Assembly (NCBI GenBank): GCA_963932145.1
Contig: OZ010596.1
Span: forward strand, 87,068,242 to 87,132,241
Length of the DNA stretch: 64,000 bases
Direction: 5' to 3'
Origin: Acanthosepion lycidas
Taxonomy: Eukaryota > Mollusca > Cephalopoda > Sepiida > Sepiidae
How positions within the stretch are numbered: the first letter of the stretch is position 1; each line of letters opens with the position of its first letter. A program made the position numbers and the translations under genes. Shown one piece after another: positions 54,105-64,000 of this stretch. The notes beneath the pieces were generated by a model. It was not told the DNA's origin. It saw only the letters and a program-made list of their open reading frames with translations, and did not search any database.

Positions 54105-55680
54105 GTCTCATCATTTCACCTTAAGCAAGGCAACAAAGCCACTAGGATGCAAGGAATTTCTGAATGTTAGAAAAACTTCTGTTAATGAGAGAGGACAATA
54201 AAGAACAAGAAGATAACGATTGACATTGCATTTAAATTTTTGAAGATCAAAGTTGACTGGGAAGCAAAAAACCGGAAGAGAGTTCCACATGCGAGAAGTG
54301 CGACAGAATGAACTTTTAGCATAAAACTTAGTTATATTTAACCAATTCAAAACTTACAGTTATATTTAACCAATTCAACTGTAAAATGATAAGACCTTGC
54401 CACCAATCTAGTACTGCACTCAAATTCATAAAGTCTAGGTACCATAGCAGAAAGTTCATAAGAACAATTACCATGAAAGTATTTATAGAAAAGGCACAGG
54501 AAAGCTATGTTATGGCAGAAGGAAACGGACTGAAATCAAGATGCAGATTCTTCTTTGGACTTTATCAAGAATCTTTAAATATATAAGAGGAGCACCAGAC
54601 CAGATATGGCAGGAATATTCAAAGCAAGGGTGAATGGGAGACTTATAAATATGTAAGACAGATTCTGGTGATCAAAATTGTCTAGTATGTCTTCTATAAA
54701 CCAGCTCTCTTAGCTGCAGATTTAACAATTGATTCAATATGCTCTTTCCACTTCATGTCAGCAGAAAACATAAGCCCAAGTAGGACTCTCCTGGGGGTTA
54801 GCATCAGCAATGCTGATGGAAGGTAAAAAGGTTCTCTCAGATAATTAAAAGAGAGTAGTTTCATTTTGGAGGCACTGAAATTAACCAACAACTCTTGTCT
54901 CATTTAACAGCGGTTGTAGGTCATTTTTGCTAATTTGACCGTAACGAACCAATCAGACTAATTATTAAAAACAGGAGGAAATAGTTGTGCCATCAGCATA
55001 GCTACCAAGTTGAGAATTGATGACATCAGGAAGATCATTTATGAAAATTAGAGAATATGTAGGTCCAAGGATAGAGCCCAGGAGAACACACCCACAATTA
55101 TGCAAAAAGATCTAGAAAAGTGCCATTCAAGATAACTTAATTTAGACAAGAAAGAATGAATCAATTCAAGAATTAATCCAGAAATACCATAAACCTTCAT
55201 AAAAGAAGACTAGTATGCCAAACCTTGTTAAAATGCCTTCAAGATATCTAAATCACAGCCCAAACTTCACCATTCTTATCTGAAGCTTGATAGTCTCTTT
55301 CAGCAATAATCATTAATGCATCAGTAGTTGATCTAGAGAAGCAAACGCTATATTGCTCATCTGAAAGAAATCCCTGCAATGTGAGATACTTAACCAATTC
55401 AGAGTTAATTAGCGCCTCCACTATTTTACCAAAAAGCAGTAGAAGACTAACTGAAGGATCTGATGTTATACCTGAGTTCTTAAAGACTGGAATGACTGAA
55501 GAAGATTTCCAAAAAGCAGAAAAGCAAGAAGCAGTTTAGAGAGAGCAAGAGACAGTTCAGGAGCACATTTCTTAACATCTATTGCAGGGATATAATCAGG
55601 TCCACATATTTTGTGAGGATCCATTTTAAAAATGATAGCAGAAACCATGGATGGAATTATATACATATATACATGTCATG
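54105..55680 (-). pseudogene. LINE family A, longest copy, minus strand
   Basis: Reading from 55680 down: IIFKMDPHKICGPDYIPAID and KKCAPELSLALSKLLLAF (55640-55540; RT N-terminal blocks), a diverged middle, VNFSASKMKLLSFNYLREPF (54882-54823), GLMFSADMKWKEHIESIVKS (54790-54720), then RTSRMWNSLPVFCFPVNFDL and QKFKCNVNRYLLVLY (54305-54195), and the inverted family tail ending near 54105. The order is co-linear with a full RT C-terminal two-thirds; stops and frameshifts are frequent and the endonuclease is missing. A duplicated stretch (CTTACAGTTATATTTAACCA twice at 54349-54380) lies between blocks. Confidence 0.85.
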
Positions 55681-56150
55681 TATACTCATTCTGGGATATC
55701 TAAACTGTCAGCTGTATACAGCCATTTACAGTCGTTCTTGAATGTTGCTGAAGACTTTTTCTTTATATGAATCTAACTAGAAAAGTTTTATACATTAAAG
55801 CCTCATGAGAGAAAGTCTTATAAAATAAAAGAATCAACAAAGATGACAAAGAATAAATACAGACAAGAATCAACAAAAAGTATTGAGTAACAAAGACAAT
55901 ATTCAACAAAGCCATGAATCAAGAAAGAATAACTGAGAGACCAGATTAAACAAAGACAATAATCACAGTCATCAAAGAATGACAAGTACTATAAACAAGA
56001 TGCCATACAGATGACAAAAAAGAAAACAATAAACAAATAACATAAACAAGAGTCAACATAAGAAATAATATCAACAATAATCAACAGAGAATAATCACTA
56101 AGTACTGATAAATATCAACAGATAAACATTAAGAAAGACAATGACGATGT
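55680..56150. other. Unassigned, A-rich irregular repeats
   Basis: Loose recurrence of CAACAAAGA/AATCAACA motifs from about 55830 to 56100 suggests an eroded short-period array; no clean unit. Confidence 0.45.
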
Positions 56151-56757
56151 GAAGAATCAAAGATGGCAATGACGATGAGAAGAAACATAAAATGCAATGA
56201 CAATCAGAAGGGTCAAGAAACGCAATGACAATCAGAAGAAAAAAAAAAGGCAATGCCGACGAAAAGAAAAAAAGGCAATGCTGATGAAAAATAAAAACGC
56301 AATGACGATGAAGAATAAAAAAGACAATGATGAAGAATAAAAAAGACAATGATGAAGAATAAAAAAGGTGATGACGATGAAAAGAATAAAAAAGGCGATG
56401 ACAATGAAAAGAATAAAAAAAGGCGATGACGATGAAAAGAATAAAAAAGGCGATGACGATGAAAAGAATAAAAAATGGCAATGACGATGAAAAGAATATA
56501 AAAAGGCAATGACAATGAAAAGAATAAAAAAAAGACAATGACGATGAAAAGAATAAAAAATGGCAATGACGATGAAAAGAATATAAAAAGGCAATGACAA
56601 TGAAAAGAATAAAAAAAAGACAATGACGATGAAAAGAATAAAAAAAGGCAATGACGATGAAAAGAATAAAAAAAGGCAATGACGATGAAAAGAATAAAAA
56701 AAAGGCAATGACGATGAAAAGAATATAAAAAGGCAATGACGATGAAAAGAATAAAAA
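56150..56757. repeat. 27-29-bp minisatellite, about 21 copies
   Basis: Unit GGCAATGACGATGAAAAGAA then TAAAAAA; GGCAATG or GGCGATG starts at 56422, 56449, 56647, 56675, 56704 and 56732, so the period varies 27-29 with the A-run length. All three minus frames look open as FHRHCLF-like repeats. I see no gene. Confidence 0.9.
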
Positions 56758-57229
56758 TCAACAATTCATGCCTGTTTTTCAGCCAAACTGAAAAAAAATT
56801 ACTTTATATAAAAAAGGACAACAGTGATGATAATTATGTAAAAGAAAGTATTCATAACTCAATTTTTTATAGTCTGCTGGCTCGGAAGTTCTTCCATAAT
56901 CAGAAGATTTTTTTTAACTTTTATTAAACAAGTACTGTGTAATATTTATGTATTTTAATGTCATGTCCCATCAGCATGTAAGCAATCATTCTCAGCTGAC
57001 TAAATAACAATAAGTCAACATTTACACTTGCATTGTTTTTATTATTACAGAGATGAATAAAATGTTTTCTCTTGTTTCCCATCATTTGAATGCTACACAA
57101 AGCTACAAAATCTCAGACTTTTTCTATGTCAGATGCTTCCTGCAAAATTTCTGTGGCAGTTGGAAAGTTACAGAAATGATCAGACAAAAAAATAGATTCA
57201 AAGAGAGGATAAAAAAAATGAACAAGAAA

Positions 57230-59290
57230 AAATGATAAAAACAGGTTGAAAAAGAAAGAAAAGGTTAAGTGACAAATGGAAAAGGAAAAAAAAATAGAAG
57301 CAGTTGGAAAGAGAAAGAAAATAAAAGGATTCAAAAAGCAGGAAGAAGAAGAAGAAGAAGAAGAAGAAGAAGAAGAAGAAGAAGAAGAAGAAGAAGAAAT
57401 GGAAAGAAAGAGGTTCAGAGTAAAAAATAGAAAGTATAGAAAATGAGAGAGAGAGAGAGAGGTGTAGAGAGAAGGTGATAGAAGAGATTAAATAACAGCA
57501 AATACAGATCAGCTACTAGGTTTGACATTTGATCAAAATTAGCTGATTTAACAGGAAATGTTAGACAGTGAGTGGGAGGAGAAAGTAGATGATGAAAGAG
57601 GAGGGGAAAAGGGAGAAGAAAGCAGAAAGAAGGGAGAGATGGTCTTGGAGAAAAATAGGATGAGGAGAGGGAGTAAAGATAATATAAAAAGAAAACAGAG
57701 TAAGACGAAAAGATGGCGGTGGGGGCAACTAACAAAAAGCAGATAAAGAAATTGAGAGAAATTAAGAGACTGGTGAGGAAATAAGAAAAGGTGGGAGATT
57801 TTAAGAAAAGAAAAAGAGAGAAGTGAAAGAAGAGATGAGAGAAACAGAAGAGAGAAGAAAGAGAGAGGTTAAAAAAGAGGCAAGATAATAGAAGAGAAAA
57901 AGTCAAGAATGGAAAAAATATAGAGAAAAAGAAGGAATGGAGAGAAAGGAAAAAAATGACAAAAAAAAAGAAAAGAGGAAAAAGTAACATAATAAACAGA
58001 GAAAAAGTTTGAATAAGAGAAAAACAAAAGATAAGAAAAAGAATGAGTGAAAGAGAGGAAAAAACAGAAGATAAAATGAAAAAGAAAAAGGATTGCAAAA
58101 AAGAGAGGGGAAAGCCAAAGATAAAAAGAAAAAGACAGTGTGAGAAAGAGAGGGAAAAGCTGAACATATAATGAAAAAAAAGACAGGGAGAGAGAGAGAA
58201 GAGAAAGCAGAAGATAAAATGAAAATGAGAAAGAAAAAAATTGAGAGAGAGAAAGAGGAAAAAGTAGAAGATAAAAATGAAAAAGAAAAAGGATTGCAAA
58301 AAAGAGAGGGGAAAGCCAAAGATAAAAAGAAAAAGACAGTGTGAGAAAGAGAGGGAAAAGCTGAACATATAATGAAAAAAAAGACAGGGAGAGAGAGAGA
58401 AGAGAAAGCAGAAGATAAAATGAAAATGAGAAAGAAAAAAATTGAGAGAGAGAAAGAGGAAAAAGTAGAAGATAAAAATGAAAAAGAAAAAGGATTGCAA
58501 AAAAGAGAGGGGAAAGCCAAAGATAAAAAGAAAAAGACAGTGTGAGAAAGAGAGGGAAAAGCTGAACATATAATGAAAAAAAAGACAGGGAGAGAGAGAG
58601 AAGAGAAAGCAGAAGATAAAATGAAAATGAGAAAGAAAAAAATTGCGAGAGAGAAAGAGGAAAAAGTAGAAGATAAAAATGAAAAAGAAAAAGACTTAGT
58701 GAGAATTTGCAAGAAGAAAAAAAGAAGTCACAAAATAAAAATGAACAAATTGAAGAATGAAAAAATGATGAAGAGAAAATGTGTGAGCTGAGCAAATGCT
58801 AGAAGAGAAGAAGATAGAAAAAAATACCAGAAAGAAAGAAAGGGGGAGGAGAAAAAAAACTGTATAAAAAGAAAAAAAAGAGAAACAAAAGAAGAAAACA
58901 AAATAGAAGAATGGAGAAGATTGTTGGGATAGAAAAGGAATGATTGATTTTTAAAAATAGAATTAAGGACGAGATTAAAAAGAGTGAAAAAGACTCAGGA
59001 GAAAGAGAGGAGGAAGAGAGAAGAATGAAGAGGATGAAAGAAGAAAAGGAAAGAGGAAGAGAAAAAAAGAAAAATGATAGGAAGTGAGAAGAAAAAGTGA
59101 AGGAGAGAGAAAAAGAATAAAAGATGAAAGAAAAATGTATAGGAAATGAGAAAGAAGGAAGAGGAAGGGAGAAGAGAAAGTAAAAGAGAAGAAAATAGAT
59201 GAAGAAAAAGGAAAAATAAGAGAAGAGAAATTAAGAAAAGAGAGGGCAAGAAAGAGAAAAGAAAAGTAAAAGTAGAATGAAAGGGATTCA
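57230..59290. repeat. Purine-rich domain with (GAA)n and a 201-bp tandem repeat
   Basis: About 2 kb nearly free of C and T on the plus strand. A GAA trinucleotide run of about 19 copies lies at 57343-57398. The minus strand is open for hundreds of residues of Ser/Leu/Phe, a consequence of composition. Confidence 0.85.
58090..58690. repeat. 201-bp tandem repeat, 3 copies
   Basis: GGATTGCAAAAAAGAGAGGG recurs at 58090, 58291 and 58492, exactly 201 bases apart. The units are almost identical (one TTGAGAGAG to TTGCGAGAG change in the third). Since 201 is a multiple of three, the minus strand stays open with a 67-residue repeated peptide. Confidence 0.95.
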
Positions 59291-59754
59291 TGAACAACCT
59301 CCCCTTTCAGAGAAGACATATCAAGGGGAGGTAAGAGAGTCTGAGTGGATATCCTCCAACCTGCAGATCTAATAGAAAGTGGATGTAATCAGGGAATTTG
59401 AGATTGGAAATGAATAATAAGCAAAACAAATATCAATATCCTATGAAAGACTTATTGGTTTTATTTATATGCAGTAAAGTGGAATGAGACACAAATCAAA
59501 GACATTTAAGCAATTTACTGTATATACTTGAGTAGAGTGTAAGTTTTTATTATCAGTTTTTACATAACAAATAGGGGATAGTACTATATACAGGTAATTT
59601 TTTTTGAAGAGTTTCAAATCATGCATTTTCGGTGACTGATTTTATTATACATAGGTAAATTTTTTCTGGAAGTTTAGAATTCATGCAAAAAATTTCAGCA
59701 GTTGCACTATACATAAAGTCTACTTATATAAGAGTATACAAGGTAATGAAGTTT

Positions 59755-60255
59755 TTTTTAATCCAACAATATTTCTTATTACCATAAAAATAATTTAGAG
59801 GACACATATGTTTTAGTAGACATCCAGTGTTTTTTATAATCTAACATTATTCAAATGTTATATTTAGGGAATAAATGCTTTTTAGTAGACATCCATATTT
59901 GTTTTTAAATCTGACAATATTTCTTATTGCTATAATATTATATTTAGTAAGTACACATATTTTAGTAGATATCCATGTTTTTAAAACATAAAATTCATAT
60001 CTACTGGCCTAATGATTGTAAGTCTTATTAACCCCCTGTTAGTTCTTATTTATAAGCAATTATACTGAATTCAACAAAAGTGACACACGCACATTTAAAC
60101 AATTAAGTTTTTTTTAATCCAATAATATTTCTTATTACGATAAACATTATACTTAGTGAGTACAGAGATTTTAGTAGACACCCATGTTTTTTTTTTTAAA
60201 TGAAATTCATAAACACTGGATTAAATATTGAAAGCTTTATTAACCTTCTGTTAGT
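59755..60255. repeat. Diverged tandem repeat, AT-rich
   Basis: CCAACAATATTTCTTATTAC (59762), CTGACAATATTTCTTATTGC (59921) and CCAATAATATTTCTTATTAC (60119), each followed by ATA-TTAGT-AGTACA and TTTTAGTAGACATCCATGTT. About four units of 80-190 bases. A further copy of TTTTAGTGGATACCCATGTT lies at 40173. Confidence 0.65.
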
Positions 60256-60454
60256 ATCATGGAGTGTTTGAACAACTCACAAAATGTTTTTTTTCATAAT
60301 ATTTAACAAGATAAATTTTCATAATTAGTAAAGTAGCTTTCTGAGTACCTCTGTCAAGTATGGTGTTTCTGGTTTTAGTCATAATTACAAACAATTTTAT
60401 TTGTTTACAGAAAATAAAATGAAACCTATTTTTGTATCTTTGAAATTTTGAAAC

Positions 60455-60760
60455 TTGTTCTTTTAATCGTTTCACCCCAAGCAAGGTAATAAAGCCAGTG
60501 AGATGCAAGAGGTTGCCAAGAGTTAAAGAATAAGAGGAAAAAAAAACATTATTAAGGAGAGAGGATAATAAAAAAAAAAAGAATTCAAGGAGGCAGGAGA
60601 TGACAGTTGGCATTGCATTTTTTGAAGATCAAAGTTGGCTGGAAAGGAAGAAGCCAGGAAAAAGTTCCATGAGTGAGAACTGGGAGAGAAGAAACTATTA
60701 GCATAGAACTTATAGTTACATTGAGCATTTTCAACTGCAAAAGTTATAAATTCATTTTTT
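60455..60760 (-). pseudogene. LINE family A, 3' end, minus strand
   Basis: TTTTAATCGTTTCACCCCAA, GCAAGGTAATAAAGCCAGTG, AAAGTTGGCTGGAAAGGAAG, AAAAGTTCCATGAGTGAGAA and TTAGCATAGAACTTATAGTT: inverted family tail and C-terminal block. Truncated after about 300 bases. Confidence 0.8.
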
Positions 60761-61299
60761 AAGAATTGCCTTTTAATTTAATTTTTCAAAATAAAACTTT
60801 TTTTTTTTCATTTATCACATAAAAAAAAGAGAAAAAAAACACTCAAGGCAGTAGATCAAGAGAAAATTAAAAATTAAACAATATTATAATATTTTAAATG
60901 GGGTGTTTGAAAACCCAATGGTACAAATGCTTTGACAATTTTCCATAGTACTAATGGTGGGTTATAGACAATATGAGTCTTAACAGTAATCAAGCCTGCA
61001 TTCCATTTTTAATCTATCAATTGTACTTTACCATTAAGCGATGAGAAACCATTACAGCAAAACAAGGCTCAATCACCCTATTTAAGATCATGGTGGGATA
61101 TTTTGAAGTCTATAATTACTAACTTTAATTTCATACCCAAAACAAAACAAAGTAATTAAGGGATTTTTATTGTCTACATTTCAGGTACAAGGATAAAGTT
61201 AAGAGATAGAGACTTCAAAATGTCTCAATAAGAAATGTGTATTCCTTGAATAGTGAAATTGATCTTTGCTTTGGTATGATGGCATCCTATGGCCATTTA

Positions 61300-61440
61300 T
61301 GTCCTACAGGTTGGCTTAGTCAAGGGCTTCTATATCAAAGTATACCAAAATGGTAACCATACCATTCATCAGAAGTTTCCAAATGCTCCTCAAATCAATT
61401 CTAGGTAACCTGGGCAACTGGGACAGTATATGGCCAACAG
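61300..61440. repeat. Dispersed repeat U, copy 2
   Basis: CAGAAGTTTCCAAATGCTCC and AAATCAATTCTAGGTAACCT align with 39230-39300 in the same orientation. Confidence 0.45.
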
Positions 61441-61479
61441 CCCAGCTGTCAACACGCAACAGCTCTCAACGTCACCAGC

Positions 61480-61785
61480 CTAACCTTGGTCAGCTGACCA
61501 GACACACATATCCACTTGAGGCCCACCCTCCTCCAAACATTCACATCATGTCCATAGAGATATTCTGCTTGCATCCTCTGTATTAGCAAAACCAGATTCT
61601 GGGCAAGCATCAACCTTCAGTCATCCACTCTAGGCCTCTCCTGATATCACCACCATGACCTTGATCAACCAACCCAACAAATGCATCAACACCAGGCCTT
61701 ACCAACTCTGCCCTTTCTTTAAAGCTAACCCCATTGCCTATATTTAGAGATATTCTGCTCGCACCTACTGTATTGGCAATATAAA
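61480..61785. repeat. Direct repeat, ~190-bp spacing, 2 copies
   Basis: AGAGATATTCTGCTTGCATC then CTCTGTATTAGCAA (61556) and AGAGATATTCTGCTCGCACC then TACTGTATTGGCAA (61745) are 189 bases apart; flanking ACCTTGGTCAGCTGACCA and ACCTTGATCAACCAACCC also correspond. Richer in C than the surroundings. Confidence 0.6.
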
Positions 61786-62099
61786 AGAATTGTTGTTTTG
61801 TTCGTTCTTCTGTACTACCATATGTGTGTTTATAATAGTATGATCATTTAAGACACAAATGCAAATGTGGACAGAATGCAAACTCAGATCAAAGCTTATA
61901 TGTGCAACAGATAGCAAAGAACTGAATATGAATAGAGAAAAAAATACCACAGATTCTAACAGAGAATTTGGGAATGAGAAAAAATTTCCTCAAAAACAGT
62001 GTCTCAAATTTTGATAAGCAGAAACAATGTTAAATTCAAGTTTCAGCTGATCTTTTAAATAATGCAGAAAGTTTTGACAGGGACATTACCAGTAATGAA

Positions 62100-62520
62100 A
62101 TTTTTTTTTTTAAATCAAGTTCACCCCATGCAAAGCCACTGAGACATAAGGGGTTACTGGATGTGGAAGAGTTAGAAAAAGAAACAGTTGCTAGGGAGCA
62201 ATAACAGAGGAAGAGTAATCAAGAGGACAGTAGATAGCGATTAACATTGCATCAATATTTTTTTGCAGATTAAAGTTGGGCTTGAAAGCATGGAGCCAGA
62301 AGGGAGTTCCACAAGCAAAAAAATGCAAGAATATCATAGAATTTACAGTTACATCTAGGCAGCTCAACTGTAAATTGGTGGGACCTAGTCACTAGTCTTG
62401 TACTGCACTTAAATTCAAAGAGTCTACACACCATAGTGAAACAATTGCCATAAAAATATTTATAGAAAAGGCACAGGGAGGGAACATTGTGGTGATTTCA
62501 ATACAATCTGGAAATGCAGA
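62100..62520 (-). pseudogene. LINE family A, 3' end, minus strand
   Basis: Starts with an inverted oligo-A (T11 at 62101), AAGTTCACCCCATGCAAAGC and CCACTGAGACATAAGGGGTT; continues with GGAGTTCCACAAGCAAAAAA, AGTTACATCTAGGCAGCTCA, TTGTACTGCACTTAAATTCA and ATATTTATAGAAAAGGCACA. Diverged and truncated. Confidence 0.8.
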
Positions 62521-62744
62521 TGAAAACAAAGAATTCACTTCAGCCAAAAAAAAAAAAAAAAAGGGTGCATATTTTGCTCACAGTTGAAGGCTATGCATGT
62601 GTGTTTCTTTGATCATAACAGCATAGTTTACAAAAAGTTTACTACACAAGAAAAAACTATCATACAACATGTCTATTTTGAAGTGCTGGAAAGGTTAGAA
62701 GAATCTTTTTGAATAAAAAAAACTTGAACTCTAGCCTGAAATTA

Positions 62745-63335
62745 ATTTTATTATAATTTCCTCTTTCTTCTTTGGTACACTGACTTTACGAATTTAAGCA
62801 TAGTACTAGATTGGCAGCTAGGTCTCATCATTTTACAGCTAAAATGGCTAGACATTTCTTCTCTCACACTTATCACTTATTGAACTCTCATTTTTAGCCT
62901 CTAGCCTATCTTGAATCACTCTGAAACATCTATATGTCTAAAACTCATACAAGCATTTTCTATAAATACTTTTATGGTAATTGTTCTGATAAGCTTTCCT
63001 CTTTTGAACCGAGGTTTTATGAATTTAAGCACAGTACAAGATTGGCAGCAGGGTCTCATCATTTTACAGCTAAAATCGTTAGATGTAACCCTAAGTGTGA
63101 TGCCAACAGTTTTTTGCTTGAACGTCTCACTTATGGAATTCTTTTCTGCCTTCTTCCTTTCCAGTCAATTTTGACCTTTAAAAATTGAAATCATATTTTG
63201 TCTTAATTCCTGTTATTTAATTGTATTCTCTCCTTAATGTTTTTCTTTTTCTCATATTCTTTCACATTCAGTAACTCCTTCATTCTTAGTGGCTTTATTG
63301 CCTTGCTTTAGGGTAAAATGAGTAAAAAAAAAAAA
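62745..63335 (+). pseudogene. LINE family A, two partial copies in direct order
   Basis: Copy one, 62745-62900: CTTTGGTACACTGACTTTAC, TTAAGCATAGTACTAGATTG, GCTAGGTCTCATCATTTTAC. Copy two, 62940-63335, repeats the same region (TTTCTATAAATACTTTTATG, GAATTTAAGCACAGTACAAG, GGGTCTCATCATTTTACAGC) and continues to the family tail TTAGTGGCTTTATTGCCTTG with an A-run at 63327. A duplication or two independent insertions. Confidence 0.75.
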
Positions 63336-63339
63336 TATT

Positions 63340-64000
63340 TCATCACTATATCTTTAAGAAGCCAATGGGAAATAATTTCACGTTCATGAGTAAGATCAGG
63401 ATGGCTAAACCCAAGATGTCAAGCAGTGAACTGAAAAGTACTTATGGCATCTATTTCTACATGCTGTCAGTGAGCTATATCTTCAGGTAAAAACATGACA
63501 AACCCTCAAGCCCAAATCTCCAAGTTGTAAACAAGAACATAGGTAAGGCCAGGTGTTTATTATGTCAAGAATGAGAGAGAATGTTTGATCTGTCAGGTGT
63601 ACAAAGGAAAAAAATTCAACATTTTTTGCCTAAACTTCTTAAGGGATTCTATAAATATAATAAAAAAGGTTCCTTAAAACCCTTTATGGAAGGGAATCAT
63701 ATTAAGAATAAAAAATGGTCAACAGTTGTGAGATGGCACAATATCTCTATATTATTAGCACATAAAAAAACAATATAAGTATGTATGTACTAGATTGGTC
63801 AAGAATATATCGAAAAAAAAAAAAATAGCCTAACTTGAACAATGGCAAATTAGTCCCCTTCAAATTACCGTTCTTGAAATCTCACTCAATTCTCCCAGCA
63901 ACTCTTCCATTTATTGAAACAGTTAATAAAACTCTCTTTGGGGACTGCTATCAGTTGCTTGTTCATGACTTCTGTTGTATAGTGTTGTTTTACATGTGAT
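63340..64000. other. Unassigned right end of the window
   Basis: AT-rich; an A13 run at about 63812. An open stretch at 63581-63778 (65 residues, Lys-rich) shows no motif that I recognise. Confidence 0.45.

Noticed and set aside
56098..56764. Overlapping minus-strand frames with FHRHCLF repeats in all three frames
   Set aside because: A 27-29-bp minisatellite; similar peptides in every frame show there is no selected frame.
57415..58795. Long minus-strand frames resembling membrane protein repeats
   Set aside because: They reflect purine-only plus-strand sequence and a 201-bp tandem repeat; hydrophobicity is an artefact of TTT/TCT/CTT codons.
1..64000. CRISPR arrays, operons, bacterial promoters or terminators
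   Set aside because: Sequence character is clearly that of an animal nuclear genome; tandem repeats here have no unique spacers between identical repeats.

Overview
This window is AT-rich animal DNA with no convincing host protein-coding gene. It has dense (TA)n/(TG)n/(ACAT)n microsatellites, several minisatellites and a very high load of decayed retroelements. The mix of Penelope-like elements, several non-LTR lineages, tRNA-headed SINE-like units, a 5S-like repeat and TA-associated fold-back elements suggests a lophotrochozoan, most likely a cephalopod mollusc. That assignment is inference from repeat style, not from a marker gene.

Layout. 1-985: 3' part of a Jockey/CR1-type LINE ('family A'; about eleven truncated copies lie in the window). 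1.0-6.4 kb: a complete but heavily mutated Ty3/gypsy LTR element (1156-5590), set in a GATAGAT/TCAACA minisatellite, then a 655-bp inverted-repeat transposon. 7-14.5 kb: short tandem repeats, a composite fold-back element with a tRNA-like centre (10729-11155), a near-perfect 102-bp mariner hairpin (13038-13139) and two other hairpin elements. 15.2-18.6 kb: a LINE with endonuclease, RT and decayed zinc fingers, a tRNA-like unit beside a Penelope GIY-YIG fragment, a mariner transposase fragment, and two tandem 5S rRNA-like units. 18.6-24.5 kb: mostly unassigned, with fold-backs, a tRNA-like sequence and LINE/SINE tails. 24.5-25.9 kb: a 5'-truncated gypsy integrase with all three catalytic residues, followed by an LTR. 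26.5-29.3 kb: a nearly whole Penelope-like element between roughly 430-bp inverted arms.

29.4-64 kb: a mosaic LINE (31.9-35 kb) holding a 36-bp minisatellite; satellites at 35.3-36 and 38.1-38.9 kb; a mariner remnant (40.5 kb); another Penelope tail (41.8 kb); an RTE-like LINE fragment (42.3 kb); a purine-rich block with a 27-bp minisatellite (45.0-47.6 kb); a piggyBac N-terminal remnant (49 kb) inside a minisatellite; a ~110-bp satellite interrupted by a fold-back and by a LINE tail (50.5-51.8 kb); a hAT-type MITE with an 8-bp target duplication (52.8 kb); a 1.6-kb family-A LINE (54.1-55.7 kb); and more purine-rich tandem arrays (56.1-59.3 kb).

Many long open frames at 45-59 kb come from tandem repeats, most with periods divisible by three, and are open on both strands; I do not call them genes. 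Nothing here forms an operon or host pathway. The most interesting theme is the recurring link between Penelope-type sequence, inverted arms, TA microsatellites and small tRNA-like units.
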